Source: S010-25 sp964466455
Lineage (GTDB): Bacteria; Pseudomonadota; Gammaproteobacteria; SZUA-229
Direction: 5' to 3'
DNA: 64,000 nt
Assembly: GCA_964466455.1 (NCBI GenBank)
Contig: CAYXNL010000001.1
Location: 1 to 64,000 of the forward strand
In this document: positions 53,781 to 62,865 of the stretch, piece after piece
How positions within the stretch are numbered: the stretch's first letter is position 1
How the letters are laid out: each line of letters begins with the position of its first letter
Made by a program: the position numbers and the translations under genes
Notes under the pieces: model-generated
What the model was told of the DNA's origin: nothing
What the model saw: only the letters and a program-made list of their open reading frames with translations
Database searches by the model: none

Positions 53781-53819
53781 AAAAAGCAGCCATTATAATC
53801 GTGTTTCTGGCTGCTTTTT
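53781..53819. terminator. Bidirectional intrinsic terminator between bamC and folE2
   Basis: AAAAAGCAGCCA (53781-53792) and TGGCTGCTTTTT (53808-53819) form a perfect 12-bp stem with a 15-nt loop. The T run ends the plus-strand form and the A run gives a T run on the minus strand, so it can stop both convergent genes. Confidence 0.85.
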
Positions 53820-53896
53820 ATGGTCGCCCCTGTTTCCTGGCTGACGATTATAACAAACAGGACTTTTTCTTTTTTATGGACGGGTGATAGTCAGAT

Positions 53897-54766
53897 TTAA
53901 ACAGAGCGTTGCGGACGTTTCTTTTCAATCAGGGCATAGGCTGAATGGTTGTGAATGGACTCAAAGTTTTCTGATTCGATGGTATAAGATAAAATACGGC
54001 CGTCTATATTCAACTGATGTGCAATATCGCGCACCATATCTTCAACAAATTTCGGATTATCATAAGCTCTTTCCGTTACAACTTTTTCGTCCGGGCGTTT
54101 GAGTAAGCCGTATAGTTCACATGATGCCTGTTTTTCCACCAGGTCAATAATTTCTTCTATCCAGATAAAATCTTCTGTTTCAATATTTACGGTTACATGC
54201 GAGCGCTGGTTGTGCGCGCCACGGTCTGCTATTTTTTTGGAGCAGGGGCACAGGCTGGTAACCGGAACGATTACTTTGACATTAATTTTGTTGATGTCTC
54301 CGGTGCGTTCGCCAACAAAGGTTACCTCGTAATCAAGCAGGCTTCGTACACCGGATGATGGTGCCTTCTTATTAACAAAGAACTTGAATCTCATTTCAAT
54401 GTGCCCGCATTTTGCATCCAGTCGCCGGGTCATTTCAGTTAACATGGCCTTAAAGGATTTCACGGTAATTTCCCAGTCATGATTATTTAAAATCTCCACA
54501 AAACGCGACATATGCGTTCCCTTAAAGTTGTGGGGCAGATCCACATACATATTAAAGCTTGCGATGGTATGTTGTATTTTACCGGTACGATCTTTTACCT
54601 GTACAGGGTGTAGAATGTCCTTGATTCCTACTTTATTAATGGCAATGGCGCGCGTATCTTCGGTGTTTTGCACATCGGGTAGTGTGGATGATTTTTTTGT
54701 TTTCTGCGGTTTCATTGTTTGTTGGATGTTGGTTTTGCTGATTTCAGAATCAATAACTTCAGACAT
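53897..54766 (-). CDS. folE2: GTP cyclohydrolase IB
   Basis: A 289-residue FolE2 enzyme, the zinc-independent alternative to FolE, turning GTP into dihydroneopterin triphosphate for folate or queuosine. Motifs include VDLPHNFKGTHMSRFVE, GHIEMRFKFFV and TSLCPCSKKI, the last carrying the metal- and substrate-binding Cys. The start at 54766 is preferred to an upstream codon because MSEVID begins 1 bp after the queD stop. It is coupled to queD. Confidence 0.95.
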   Translation of the reverse strand: MSEVIDSEISKTNIQQTMKPQKTKKSSTLPDVQNTEDTRAIAINKVGIKDILHPVQVKDRTGKIQHTIASFNMYVDLPHNFKGTHMSRFVEILNNHDWEITVKSFKAMLTEMTRRLDAKCGHIEMRFKFFVNKKAPSSGVRSLLDYEVTFVGERTGDINKINVKVIVPVTSLCPCSKKIADRGAHNQRSHVTVNIETEDFIWIEEIIDLVEKQASCELYGLLKRPDEKVVTERAYDNPKFVEDMVRDIAHQLNIDGRILSYTIESENFESIHNHSAYALIEKKRPQRSV

Positions 54767-54767
54767 A

Positions 54768-55151
54768 TTATTTCTCTTCACTATAGCGAACACAGGCACG
54801 TTCCGTTTCCCACAAGGTCACAGCAGTTATCTGTATGCGCTCATTATTAATGCGTGCTGAAATTTCCCGGTATAAATAGGCGGCAATATTTTCAGCGGTC
54901 GGGTTTATCTCCTTAAAAGGTATAAGATCATTTAGATAATAATGATCCATTTGATCACCCACCTCATGGGCAGCCTTTTTTAATATTTTAAAATCAACTG
55001 CCATACCGGTTTTATCAAGCTGAGAGGCAACAGCTTCGGTTTCAACTTTCCAGTTATGTCCATGCATCCGGCTACAGGCGCCGGGATACTCACGCAGAGT
55101 ATGTGCGGATGCAAATTCGGTGACTACTTTTAGCTGGTAGCGTGCTGCCAT
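54768..55151 (-). CDS. queD: 6-carboxytetrahydropterin synthase
   Basis: A 127-residue enzyme of queuosine biosynthesis converting dihydroneopterin triphosphate to 6-carboxytetrahydropterin. FASAHTLREYPGACSRMHGHNWKVE holds the catalytic Cys and zinc His residues; the DYYLNDLIPFKE-type segment and VTLWETERACVRY close the protein. The upstream position and near overlap with folE2 (1 bp) indicate a queuosine supply pair. No queC, queE or queF is nearby. Confidence 0.95.
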   Translation of the reverse strand: MAARYQLKVVTEFASAHTLREYPGACSRMHGHNWKVETEAVASQLDKTGMAVDFKILKKAAHEVGDQMDHYYLNDLIPFKEINPTAENIAAYLYREISARINNERIQITAVTLWETERACVRYSEEK

Positions 55152-55197
55152 AACAAATAATACCTGACTAAAATACTAGGATTTTATCGGAATTGCA

Positions 55198-57090
55198 CTA
55201 TATTTGCAATTCGTGGCAGTGTGCCTGGATGCTGTTGAAAATACCATTGGCATCCAGCTGCCAGTCAGCCAGTATCTCTTCGACGCTGCCGTGGGACGGA
55301 AATTTATCCGGGTAGCCGAGATGGAGCATGGGAATGTGCCGACTTTGCTGATGTAGAAATTCACTTACACCGCTACCGGCTCCACCCGCTATGGCATTGT
55401 CTTCCAGTGTAACCAGCAAATCATGCGTCGTTGCAGCCTGTAATAATGTGCGCTGATCCAGCGGTTTGACAAAACGCATATTGTACACCGTCGCGTCAAG
55501 TTTTTCTGCTACGCGAAGGGCAGTTGTTAATAATGTGCCAAATACCAGTAGAGCTATTTTCTTACCTTCACGTACGCATATAGCGCGACCAAAATCGACA
55601 GCCTTCAGGTCTTTGGTAACCGGTTCACCGCTACCATGACCACGAGGATATCGAATCGCAGACGGCCCATCATGCAGAAAACCGGTTGTCAGCATTTGCC
55701 GGGTTTCATTTTCATTGGCAGGGGTCATAATAACCATATTGGGGATACAACGCATAAAACTGATATCGAAGGCGCCGTTATGTGTGGGGCCGTCCGCGCC
55801 AACAATACCAGCCCGGTCAATGGCAAAGACAACAGGCAGGTTCTGGATGGCGACATCATGAATAAGCTGATCGTAGGCACGTTGCAGAAATGTAGAGTAA
55901 ATTGCCACCACCGGTTTAAGACCCTCACAGGCCATACCTGCCGCCAGCGTAACGGCATGCTGTTCGGCAATACCGACATCAAAATAACGTTGGGGGTATT
56001 TTTTTGCAAATTCAACCAGACCAGAACCTTCACGCATTGCCGGAGTAATACCAATCAGGCGTTCATCTTCGGCGGCCATATCACATAACCAGTCGCTGAA
56101 AATATGGGTATAGCTGGGCGGGTTGTCAGTTGTTGATGTCTCACGTGATTTACCGGTACTCAGGTCAAACGCAGATACACCGTGATATTTTCCCGGTGCA
56201 TCTTCCGCAGGGAAATAACCTTTACCTTTTTGTGTGCGTACATGCAACAGGCGTGGCCCCGACTGCTGTGTAATATTCTGTAGTATGGGGATTAATGCAT
56301 TCAGGTCGTGTCCATCTACCGGGCCGAAATAATTAAAACCCAGTTCCTCAAATAAGGTTCCTGGCGTAATCATCCCTTTCACATGTTCCTCTGTGCGTTT
56401 TGCCAGTTCCAATACCGGTGGTAGATTTTCCAGTACTTTTTTACTACTTGCTTTTACACTGGAAAATAAACTGCCGGAAAGCAGACGGGTAAAATGGTTG
56501 GACAATGCGCCGACATTGGGCGAAATGGACATATCGTTATCATTTAAAATAACCAGCAGATTGGGGTCGCTGATATTCTCCATGGCGCCAGCATGATTCA
56601 ATGCTTCAAAGGCCATGCCTGCAGTCATGGCACCATCACCAATAACGGCTACCGCCAGACGGTTGATTCCCTGTTGCCGGGCAGCAATACACATTCCCAG
56701 CGCTGCGCCTATTGAGGTGCTGGAGTGTCCCGTACCAAAACTGTCATAGTTGCTCTCATCGCGTTTTGGAAACCCGGCAAGCCCACCTTTCTGACGTAGG
56801 GTGTGCATACGTTCACGCCGACCAGTAAGGATTTTATGCGGATAGGTTTGATGGCCCACATCCCAGACCAGCCGGTCTTCCGGGGTATTTAATACATAAT
56901 GCAAGGCAATAGTCAGTTCAACAGTACCTAAACCGGCAGAAAGATGGCCGCCGGTAGAGGCGACAGTATTTAGCAGAAATTCACGTAATTCACGTGCAAG
57001 CCGAGGCAGTTGTGCCGGCTTCAGCTTTCGCACATCGGCAGGTGAATGGATGGTTTCCAGTAGCGTCCATTGTCGGTTTCGGTATGGCAT
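55198..57090 (-). CDS. dxs: 1-deoxy-D-xylulose-5-phosphate synthase
   Basis: A 630-residue thiamine diphosphate enzyme, the first step of the MEP pathway to isoprenoids. GTGHSSTSIGAALG, the cofactor motif GDGAMTAGMAFEALNHAG with ILNDNDMSISPNVG, and the transketolase-like C-terminal domain with DGPTHNGAFDISFMRCIPN are present. The start at 57090 (MPYRNRQW) is supported by a GAAAG ribosome site; a 14-codon upstream extension overlaps ispA. It follows ispA by 22 bp. Confidence 0.97.
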   Translation of the reverse strand: MPYRNRQWTLLETIHSPADVRKLKPAQLPRLARELREFLLNTVASTGGHLSAGLGTVELTIALHYVLNTPEDRLVWDVGHQTYPHKILTGRRERMHTLRQKGGLAGFPKRDESNYDSFGTGHSSTSIGAALGMCIAARQQGINRLAVAVIGDGAMTAGMAFEALNHAGAMENISDPNLLVILNDNDMSISPNVGALSNHFTRLLSGSLFSSVKASSKKVLENLPPVLELAKRTEEHVKGMITPGTLFEELGFNYFGPVDGHDLNALIPILQNITQQSGPRLLHVRTQKGKGYFPAEDAPGKYHGVSAFDLSTGKSRETSTTDNPPSYTHIFSDWLCDMAAEDERLIGITPAMREGSGLVEFAKKYPQRYFDVGIAEQHAVTLAAGMACEGLKPVVAIYSTFLQRAYDQLIHDVAIQNLPVVFAIDRAGIVGADGPTHNGAFDISFMRCIPNMVIMTPANENETRQMLTTGFLHDGPSAIRYPRGHGSGEPVTKDLKAVDFGRAICVREGKKIALLVFGTLLTTALRVAEKLDATVYNMRFVKPLDQRTLLQAATTHDLLVTLEDNAIAGGAGSGVSEFLHQQSRHIPMLHLGYPDKFPSHGSVEEILADWQLDANGIFNSIQAHCHELQI

Positions 57091-57112
57091 GTATGTCTTT
57101 CTTTCGTATTGG

Positions 57113-58015
57113 TTAGTACTGGCGTTCGACAATATAGGCGGATAGTTGCCTTAGTGTATCGGCTTCCGATCCCAGTGACTGGAGGCAGACCAGTGCCTGG
57201 CGGTGTTGTTCCTGTGCACGCTGGCGTGATGCCTCCAGCCCGATAATGGCCGGATAGGTCGGTTTTGACTGGTCTTCATCGGATCCCTGCGGCTTGCCCA
57301 ATGTTTCCGTGTCGGAAGTAACATCAAGAATATCATCCTGAATCTGAAAAGAAAGCCCAATGCAACGCGCGTAATTATCAAGAATTTCCAGTTTTTCATC
57401 ACTGGTGTCCAGTTTGCACAATGCGCCAAGTAGAATGCTGGCACGAATTAGTGCGCCGGTTTTCAGTCGGTGCATGGATTCAAGTTGCTGTAGCGACAGT
57501 GTTTTACCAACAGATGCCAGGTCAATCGCCTGCCCACCAGCCATCCCGTGTGCACCGCTGGCTCGGGTAAGCAGACATAACATATCAAGACAGCGGTCAG
57601 CATTTAGATCTCGGTGCCGGTTGTGGGTTAGCATCTCGTAGGCTAATGCCTGTAGTGCATCACCAGCAAGCATGGCGGTCGCCTCATCAAAGGCTTTGTG
57701 GCAGGTCGGACGTCCGCGGCGCAGGTCGTCGTCGTCCATTGCTGGGAGGTCATCATGAATCAGTGAATAGGTGTGGATCATTTCTACTGCGCAGGCAGGA
57801 ATATCCAGTGCGGTCGGATTGGCCCCCATCGCTTCTCCGGCTGCATATACCATTGCCGGGCGAATACGTTTGCCACCGCCTGTTACTGCATAACGTATTA
57901 CTCCGGCCAGGTTGTGTTCTGGCTGGTCTTCGTTCGGCAGGTAGTTGTCCAGTGCCGTATTGACACGCTGCTGGTAGATTTTCAGTTTTTCTTCGAAGGC
58001 GGAGGCTGCGGTCAT
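57113..58015 (-). CDS. ispA: Farnesyl diphosphate synthase
   Basis: A 300-residue all-helical prenyltransferase. The first Asp-rich motif is DDLPAMDDDDLRRGRPTCHK near 85-104 and the second is QIQDDILDVTSD near 224. Two residues after DD in the first motif fix product length to farnesyl diphosphate in this subgroup. It overlaps xseB by 4 bp and precedes dxs: the usual xseB-ispA-dxs operon. Confidence 0.96.
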   Translation of the reverse strand: MTAASAFEEKLKIYQQRVNTALDNYLPNEDQPEHNLAGVIRYAVTGGGKRIRPAMVYAAGEAMGANPTALDIPACAVEMIHTYSLIHDDLPAMDDDDLRRGRPTCHKAFDEATAMLAGDALQALAYEMLTHNRHRDLNADRCLDMLCLLTRASGAHGMAGGQAIDLASVGKTLSLQQLESMHRLKTGALIRASILLGALCKLDTSDEKLEILDNYARCIGLSFQIQDDILDVTSDTETLGKPQGSDEDQSKPTYPAIIGLEASRQRAQEQHRQALVCLQSLGSEADTLRQLSAYIVERQY

Positions 58016-58245
58016 TCGTTCTCGGTTTCCAGATCATATTCGACCAGCTTGCCATTCTCTTCGATCAGTTTTTTAACCTTGAGCTCGGCATTCTGTAGTG
58101 CCTGTTGACATTCGCTGCTCAGGACAATGCCTTTCTCAAAGCGCTTGAGTGAGTCTTCAAGGCTGAGATTGCCCTGTTCCATCTCATCAACCAGCTTTTC
58201 CAGCTCCGTCAGTGCTTTTTCAAAATTGAGGTTCTTTTTAGCCAT
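58012..58245 (-). CDS. xseB: Exodeoxyribonuclease VII small subunit
   Basis: A 77-residue helical subunit with FEKALTELEKLVDEMEQGNLSLEDSLKRFEKGIVL, the XseB core. It binds XseA to make exonuclease VII, which degrades single-stranded DNA; xseA is elsewhere. It begins the xseB-ispA-dxs operon. The stop overlaps the ispA start by 4 bp. Confidence 0.95.
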   Translation of the reverse strand: MAKKNLNFEKALTELEKLVDEMEQGNLSLEDSLKRFEKGIVLSSECQQALQNAELKVKKLIEENGKLVEYDLETENE

Positions 58246-58535
58246 GGTGTATTTTAGCAGAGAATGTATAGAGAATGACTAATGTATTTTAGGGAGGGCT
58301 TTAAACTGGTTCGGGTGCCATGCTTGATATTCCCATGTTGAGGTTCAGCTATCTTTAATAGTCGCGTTAATAGTCGCGTTGTAAAGTGCCCATTTGCCAG
58401 TCCTGCTATTACAGGTTATTGAATGGATAGTGAAAATACGCTAATCGGGATGAATGGTTGTTCGATGCAGGTTGGGCCGGTAGACAGGGGCGGTGTAAAT
58501 AGAAAAAGATGGTTTTATTCTAAACCGATAAAAAC

Positions 58536-58549
58536 TTGATCTATGTCAT
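58536..58549. promoter_or_regulatory. FNR-like box upstream of nrdJ
   Basis: TTGATCTATGTCAT matches TTGAT-N4-ATCAA at 8 of 10 positions. At class II distance the -10 position (58572-58577) reads TAATAT, a fair match; an alternative -10, TATGAT, is at 58561-58566. The 413-bp gap 58246-58658 also holds a tandem 12-bp duplication (TTAATAGTCGCG twice, 58355-58378) and the NrdR-like boxes below; no gene is visible. Confidence 0.5.
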
Positions 58550-58576
58550 GTAATTTCTGGTATGATCTCCTTAATA

Positions 58577-58624
58577 TCACTACATGTAGTACGTAAATAA
58601 TAAAAATAACACTATATATGGTTG
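58577..58624 (+). promoter_or_regulatory. Tandem NrdR-like boxes upstream of nrdJ
   Basis: Box A (58577-58592, core ACTACATGTAGT, a perfect 12-bp palindrome) and box B (58609-58624, core CACTATATATGGT) fit the NrdR consensus aCaCwAtATaTwGtgt (recalled) at 11 and 13 of 16 positions, including all or nearly all invariant ones. Their offset is 32 bp, the three-turn spacing known for paired NrdR sites. They overlap the predicted transcription start, consistent with repression. Confidence 0.65.
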
Positions 58625-58658
58625 GCGATAAAATAGCTATATATTGAGGAGAAGCTCT

Positions 58659-60827
58659 ATGAAAGCGGTAATACAGGCCCCCGAATTATCATCCATCAAA
58701 GACAATGATGTTCCTTTGCAACCAGCATCGGAGGATATCTGGCAACGTAAATATCAGTTAAAGGATAACCACGGCGAGGTAGTTGATCTGTGTATTGAGG
58801 GTACCTTTACACGTATTGCCCGTGCGCTGGCTGATATTGAAGTGACTCCAGAAAAACAGCAACACTGGTACGGGAGGTTCCTCTGGGCATTAAAACACGG
58901 TGCAATACCTGCGGGGCGTATTATTTCCAATGCCGGTGCACAGGCATACAAACCAGCGACATCTACTATTAACTGTACTGTATCGGGCACCATTCATGAC
59001 TCTATGGATGATATTTTAGGGAAAGTGCATGAAGCCGGTATGACATTAAAGTCCGGTGCAGGTATTGGCTATGAGTTTTCTACACTGAGACCAAATGATG
59101 CCTATGTTTCCGGTTCAGGTGCGTTAACCTCCGGCCCAATGTCCTTTATGGATATTTATGACAAGGTCTGTTTTACCATTTCTTCTGCGGGTGGTCGTCG
59201 GGGTGCACAAATGGCTACTTTTGATATCGGCCACCCTGATGTGCTGGATTTTATCCGTGCCAAACGTGAAGATGGTCGCCTGCGTCAGTTTAACCTGTCT
59301 CTGTTAATTAGCCGTGAATTTATGGAAGCAGTAAAAAATGATACGCCCTGGCCACTGGCTTTCCCATTAATGCAGGAAGAAACGCAAACACATCATATTG
59401 ATATCAATAACCCCCGGCAGGTTATCTGGCGTGACTGGCCAATAAAAACAGCCGAATCGGGTTATATCGTGAATGAAGCCGGTAAGGTTGCCTGTCGTAT
59501 ATATAAAACCATCGATGCCGCCAGATTATGGGATGTCATTATGACATCAACCTATGACTATGCAGAGCCCGGTTTTATTTTAATCGACCAGTATAACGAA
59601 ATGAATAATAACTGGTTCTGTGAAAATATCCGTACGACGAATCCCTGTGGAGAACAGGGCCTGCCGGAATATGGTGCCTGTTTGCTGGGTTCCATTAATC
59701 TTACCCGTCTGGTGAAAAATCCGTTTACCGATAAAGCTGATTTTGACTGGGAAACCTATCGTGAAGTGGTAAAAGTTTTTACCCGTATGCTGGATAATGT
59801 GGTTGAGATTAATGGTTTGCCATTACCGGCACAACGCAATGAGATAGAAAATAAACGGCGGCATGGAATGGGGTATCTGGGGCTTGGTTCTGCCTTAACC
59901 ATGATGGGTGTCCGTTATGGCTCGGAGGAATCACTGTTATTTACCGAGAAAGTAACCCGTGAGCTGGCTCTGGCTGGCTGGGAAAGTGCACTGTCACTGG
60001 CAGAGGAAAAAGGCCCGGCACCGATACTGGAAAAAGATTTTACGGTAACCTCAGCAATGTTATACCAGCGGCCTGAAATGAAAGCGGATGGCTGGAAAAC
60101 GGGCGATACAATAAAAGGCAAAGTTCTGCATGCACGTTATAGCCGCTACATGCAGCAACTGGCAGAAGTAGAGCCGGAACTGGTTGAAGCCCTGGCACGG
60201 GTCGGGGCGCGTTTTACTCACCACAGTTCGATTGCACCGACGGGAACCATCGCATTATCTATTGCCAATAATGCCAGCAATGGTATTGAGCCAAGTTTTG
60301 CGCACCATTATTCACGTAATATTATCAGAGAAGGGAAAAAGACCAAGGAAAAAGTAGACGTCTGGTCGTATGAGTTACTGGCCTATCGTGAACTGATTAA
60401 TTCACAGGCAATGCCTTTTTCTGATAAGGAAGAAGAGAAACTGCCGAACTATTTTATTAGTGCCGATGATGTTAGTCCGAAACAGCATGTTGATGTTCAG
60501 GCTGCCGCACAGAAATGGATTGATTCCTCTATTTCGAAAACAGCGAATATTCCAACCGATTATCCTTATGATGATTTTAAGAACATTTATATGTATGCCT
60601 ATGAAAATAATCTGAAGGGCTGTACCACATTTCGTTTTAATCCCGAGGCTTTTCAGGGTGTACTGGTAAAGGAAGAAGATCTGGAGAATACTCAATATCG
60701 CTTTTCTCTCGACGATGGCAGTTTTGTTGAAGTAAAAGGTAATGATGAAATTGAGTACGATGGTGAAACCCATACGGCAGCAAATTTATATGATGCATTA
60801 AAAGAAGGCTATTACGGTAAGTTTTAA
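58659..60827 (+). CDS. nrdJ: Adenosylcobalamin-dependent ribonucleotide reductase, large part
   Basis: A 722-residue class II reductase converting ribonucleotides to deoxyribonucleotides through a B12-generated thiyl radical, usable with or without oxygen. Motifs include SNAGAQAYKPATSTINCTVSG (first redox Cys), GAGIGYEFSTLRPNDAYV, RTTNPCGEQGLPEYGACLLGSINL (radical Cys and Glu) and APTGTIALSIANNASNGIEPSF. The start at 58659 follows GAGGAGA by a suitable distance. The next gene encodes the separate C-terminal part, as with nrdJa/nrdJb of Pseudomonas. The promoter has FNR-like and NrdR-like sites. Confidence 0.95.
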   Translation: MKAVIQAPELSSIKDNDVPLQPASEDIWQRKYQLKDNHGEVVDLCIEGTFTRIARALADIEVTPEKQQHWYGRFLWALKHGAIPAGRIISNAGAQAYKPATSTINCTVSGTIHDSMDDILGKVHEAGMTLKSGAGIGYEFSTLRPNDAYVSGSGALTSGPMSFMDIYDKVCFTISSAGGRRGAQMATFDIGHPDVLDFIRAKREDGRLRQFNLSLLISREFMEAVKNDTPWPLAFPLMQEETQTHHIDINNPRQVIWRDWPIKTAESGYIVNEAGKVACRIYKTIDAARLWDVIMTSTYDYAEPGFILIDQYNEMNNNWFCENIRTTNPCGEQGLPEYGACLLGSINLTRLVKNPFTDKADFDWETYREVVKVFTRMLDNVVEINGLPLPAQRNEIENKRRHGMGYLGLGSALTMMGVRYGSEESLLFTEKVTRELALAGWESALSLAEEKGPAPILEKDFTVTSAMLYQRPEMKADGWKTGDTIKGKVLHARYSRYMQQLAEVEPELVEALARVGARFTHHSSIAPTGTIALSIANNASNGIEPSFAHHYSRNIIREGKKTKEKVDVWSYELLAYRELINSQAMPFSDKEEEKLPNYFISADDVSPKQHVDVQAAAQKWIDSSISKTANIPTDYPYDDFKNIYMYAYENNLKGCTTFRFNPEAFQGVLVKEEDLENTQYRFSLDDGSFVEVKGNDEIEYDGETHTAANLYDALKEGYYGKF

Positions 60828-60901
60828 CGCATAAGAAAAACCCGGTTAATTCGTCCATAAATTAATCAGCGTTTTTATAAATAACAGGATAAGGTGAGAA
60901 A

Positions 60902-61627
60902 ATGGCGATTGAAATAAAAAATAAAATTGTGGGTTATAAAGTTGTCGTGCCGTCAGAGACAGAAAAACCTTCGGGTAAAAATACCTCCGGTAAGAAAGGT
61001 AATTCATCCGCTGAAGATGGTACGGCAGAAATCATTCAGATGCATGAAAAACTTGAGCGTCCTGAATTACTGTTGGGTTCAACTTATAAGATTAAAACAC
61101 CACAGTCAGAACATGCTTTATATGTAACCATTAATGATATTCTTTTAAATCAGGGAACAGAGCATGAAATGCGACGTCCCTACGAAATATTCATTAATTC
61201 CAAAAATATGGATCATTTTCAGTGGATTGTTGCGTTAACACGGATTATTTCCGCAGTATTCAGAAAGGGAGGAGACGTTACTTTTCTGGTTGATGAATTG
61301 AGGAGCGTATTTGATCCACATGGTGGTTACTTTAAAAAAGGAGGCAAATACAAACCCTCGCTGGTCGCGGAAATTGGTGATGCCATCGAATGCCACATGA
61401 AGATAATCGGTATGATAAAAGGCAATGACCTGGATGAACGTCAGCGGGAAATGCTGGATGCAAAACGAAAAGAATACGAGAACATTCATGCCGGTGATAA
61501 TAAAACCGCTGATAGCGATGACTTTCCGCCGACCGCTGTATTATGCAAAAAATGTAATACCAAAGCCGTAATTAGCATGGATGGGTGTATGACCTGCCTG
61601 AATTGTGGGGATTCCCATTGTAACTAA
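60902..61627 (+). CDS. nrdJb: Class II ribonucleotide reductase C-terminal component (NrdJb type)
   Basis: A 241-residue protein with a lysine/glycine-rich linker (about 15-45), a TSCPD-like domain with GSTYKIKTPQSEHALYVTIND and RPYEIFINSKNMDHFQWIVALTRIISAVFRKGGDVTFL, and a C-terminal Cys-rich tail (CKKCNTKAVISMDGCMTCLNCGDSHC). In split class II reductases this part supplies the tail Cys that re-reduce the active site. It lies 74 bp after nrdJ on the same strand. Confidence 0.9.
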   Translation: MAIEIKNKIVGYKVVVPSETEKPSGKNTSGKKGNSSAEDGTAEIIQMHEKLERPELLLGSTYKIKTPQSEHALYVTINDILLNQGTEHEMRRPYEIFINSKNMDHFQWIVALTRIISAVFRKGGDVTFLVDELRSVFDPHGGYFKKGGKYKPSLVAEIGDAIECHMKIIGMIKGNDLDERQREMLDAKRKEYENIHAGDNKTADSDDFPPTAVLCKKCNTKAVISMDGCMTCLNCGDSHCN

Positions 61628-61646
61628 TGTAAAATGAGAGGGCTTG

Positions 61647-61805
61647 ATGGAAAAGAAAAATAAAAAAACAACAGGTAAATATCCGTATAATTTGCCACGA
61701 AAAATGTACTGGCCGGATATGGTGTTTGGCCCAGTTAATCTGTGGAGCCTGCCCCCGGCATTGTTTTTTTATCGTAATTTATCCATCAATAAAGATAAGT
61801 ACTAA
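61647..61805 (+). CDS. Small conserved-looking protein downstream of nrdJb
   Basis: A 52-codon frame with AGGG ribosome site 5 bp from the ATG, 19 bp after the nrdJb stop. The peptide starts with a Lys-rich run, then YPYNLPRKMYWPDMVFGPVN and LWSLPPALFFYRN, a composition rich in Pro and aromatics that looks selected. Position and strand suggest co-transcription with nrdJ. No family name is known to me. Confidence 0.55.
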   Translation: MEKKNKKTTGKYPYNLPRKMYWPDMVFGPVNLWSLPPALFFYRNLSINKDKY

Positions 61806-61874
61806 CAGGATAGATAAAAATGGTATTCAGTAATAAATACCGGAAAATAAAAAATTTCAGCGATTGAGTCTTTA

Positions 61875-62855
61875 ATGAATCTTGCAAACTACGTTAATAC
61901 ATTCGGCCAGGCAATGCTCCAGCAGTATGGTGAGCGTGTTCACAAGATTGCTATTGATGCGGGTTTTACCTGCCCAAATCGTGATGGTACCATCGGTCGC
62001 GGTGGCTGCACTTTCTGTAATAATGTCTCTTTCAGCCCTAATGGGCGGCAGCCGAAATCGGTTACACAACAGATTGAATCGGGTCGGCAGGTTATTTTAA
62101 AACGTACCGGGGCGAGGAAATATATTGCCTATTTTCAGGCCTACACCAATACTTATGCCGATGTGCAGGCACTCACCACCTTATATAATGAGGCGTTGAA
62201 TGAACCCGATGTTATCGGTCTGGATATTGGTACCCGTCCTGACTGTGTGCCGGATGAAGTGCTGGATCTACTGGCCGATTACCAGCAACAGGGCTATGAA
62301 GTGTGGCTGGAACTGGGTTTGCAGTCAGCGTTTGATAAGACCCTGGAACGGGTAAACCGCGGACACGGTTTTGCCGAATATAAACAGGCAGTGCAAAAAG
62401 CACATCAGCGAGGGCTGAAAATATGTACGCATTTAATTCTCGGTCTGCCGGGGGAGGCGACACAGCAGCATCTGGCTTCGCTGGAAAAAGTACTGGAACT
62501 TGGTGTTGAAGGCCTTAAGTTTCATCCTTTACATGTGGTAAAAGGGACACAGTTAGCGAATGAATGGCGCCGTGGTGAGTACCGGCCATTAACAATGGAT
62601 GAATATATAGCCGATGTAGTGGCAATGGTCGCGCGTACGCCGAAAGATGTATTATTTCATCGTCTTACCGGCACAGCATCATCCAGTGTTTTGCTGGCAC
62701 CCGCCTGGTGTGCGAAAAAATGGCAGGTTCTTAATGCGTTAACTCAGGCACTGAAACAGGCAGAAGAAAGTGCTGCCACAAATGATCGTCAAAATAAAAT
62801 ATCCTGTTTAATACAGCCAGATCTGGATATAGACCTGGCGACCGTAACAGCATAG
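61875..62855 (+). CDS. TIGR01212-family radical SAM protein (YhcC type)
   Basis: A 326-residue radical SAM protein. The family N-terminus has YGERVHKIAIDAGFTCPNRDGTIGRGGCTFCNN, whose Cys (C36, C48 and C51) bind the cluster, then YFQAYTNTYADVQAL and WLELGLQSAFDKTLERVNRGH. It is related to YhcC of E. coli; the substrate is unknown. It lies just upstream of ubiU and downstream of the nrdJ group, all on the same strand. Confidence 0.92.
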   Translation: MNLANYVNTFGQAMLQQYGERVHKIAIDAGFTCPNRDGTIGRGGCTFCNNVSFSPNGRQPKSVTQQIESGRQVILKRTGARKYIAYFQAYTNTYADVQALTTLYNEALNEPDVIGLDIGTRPDCVPDEVLDLLADYQQQGYEVWLELGLQSAFDKTLERVNRGHGFAEYKQAVQKAHQRGLKICTHLILGLPGEATQQHLASLEKVLELGVEGLKFHPLHVVKGTQLANEWRRGEYRPLTMDEYIADVVAMVARTPKDVLFHRLTGTASSSVLLAPAWCAKKWQVLNALTQALKQAEESAATNDRQNKISCLIQPDLDIDLATVTA

Positions 62856-62865
62856 AGTAGTGATT

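Noticed and set aside
58355..58378. Tandem 12-bp duplication TTAATAGTCGCG as a regulatory repeat
   Set aside because: Only two copies, far upstream of nrdJ and xseB starts, and no known regulator motif; it is more likely a replication slippage event.
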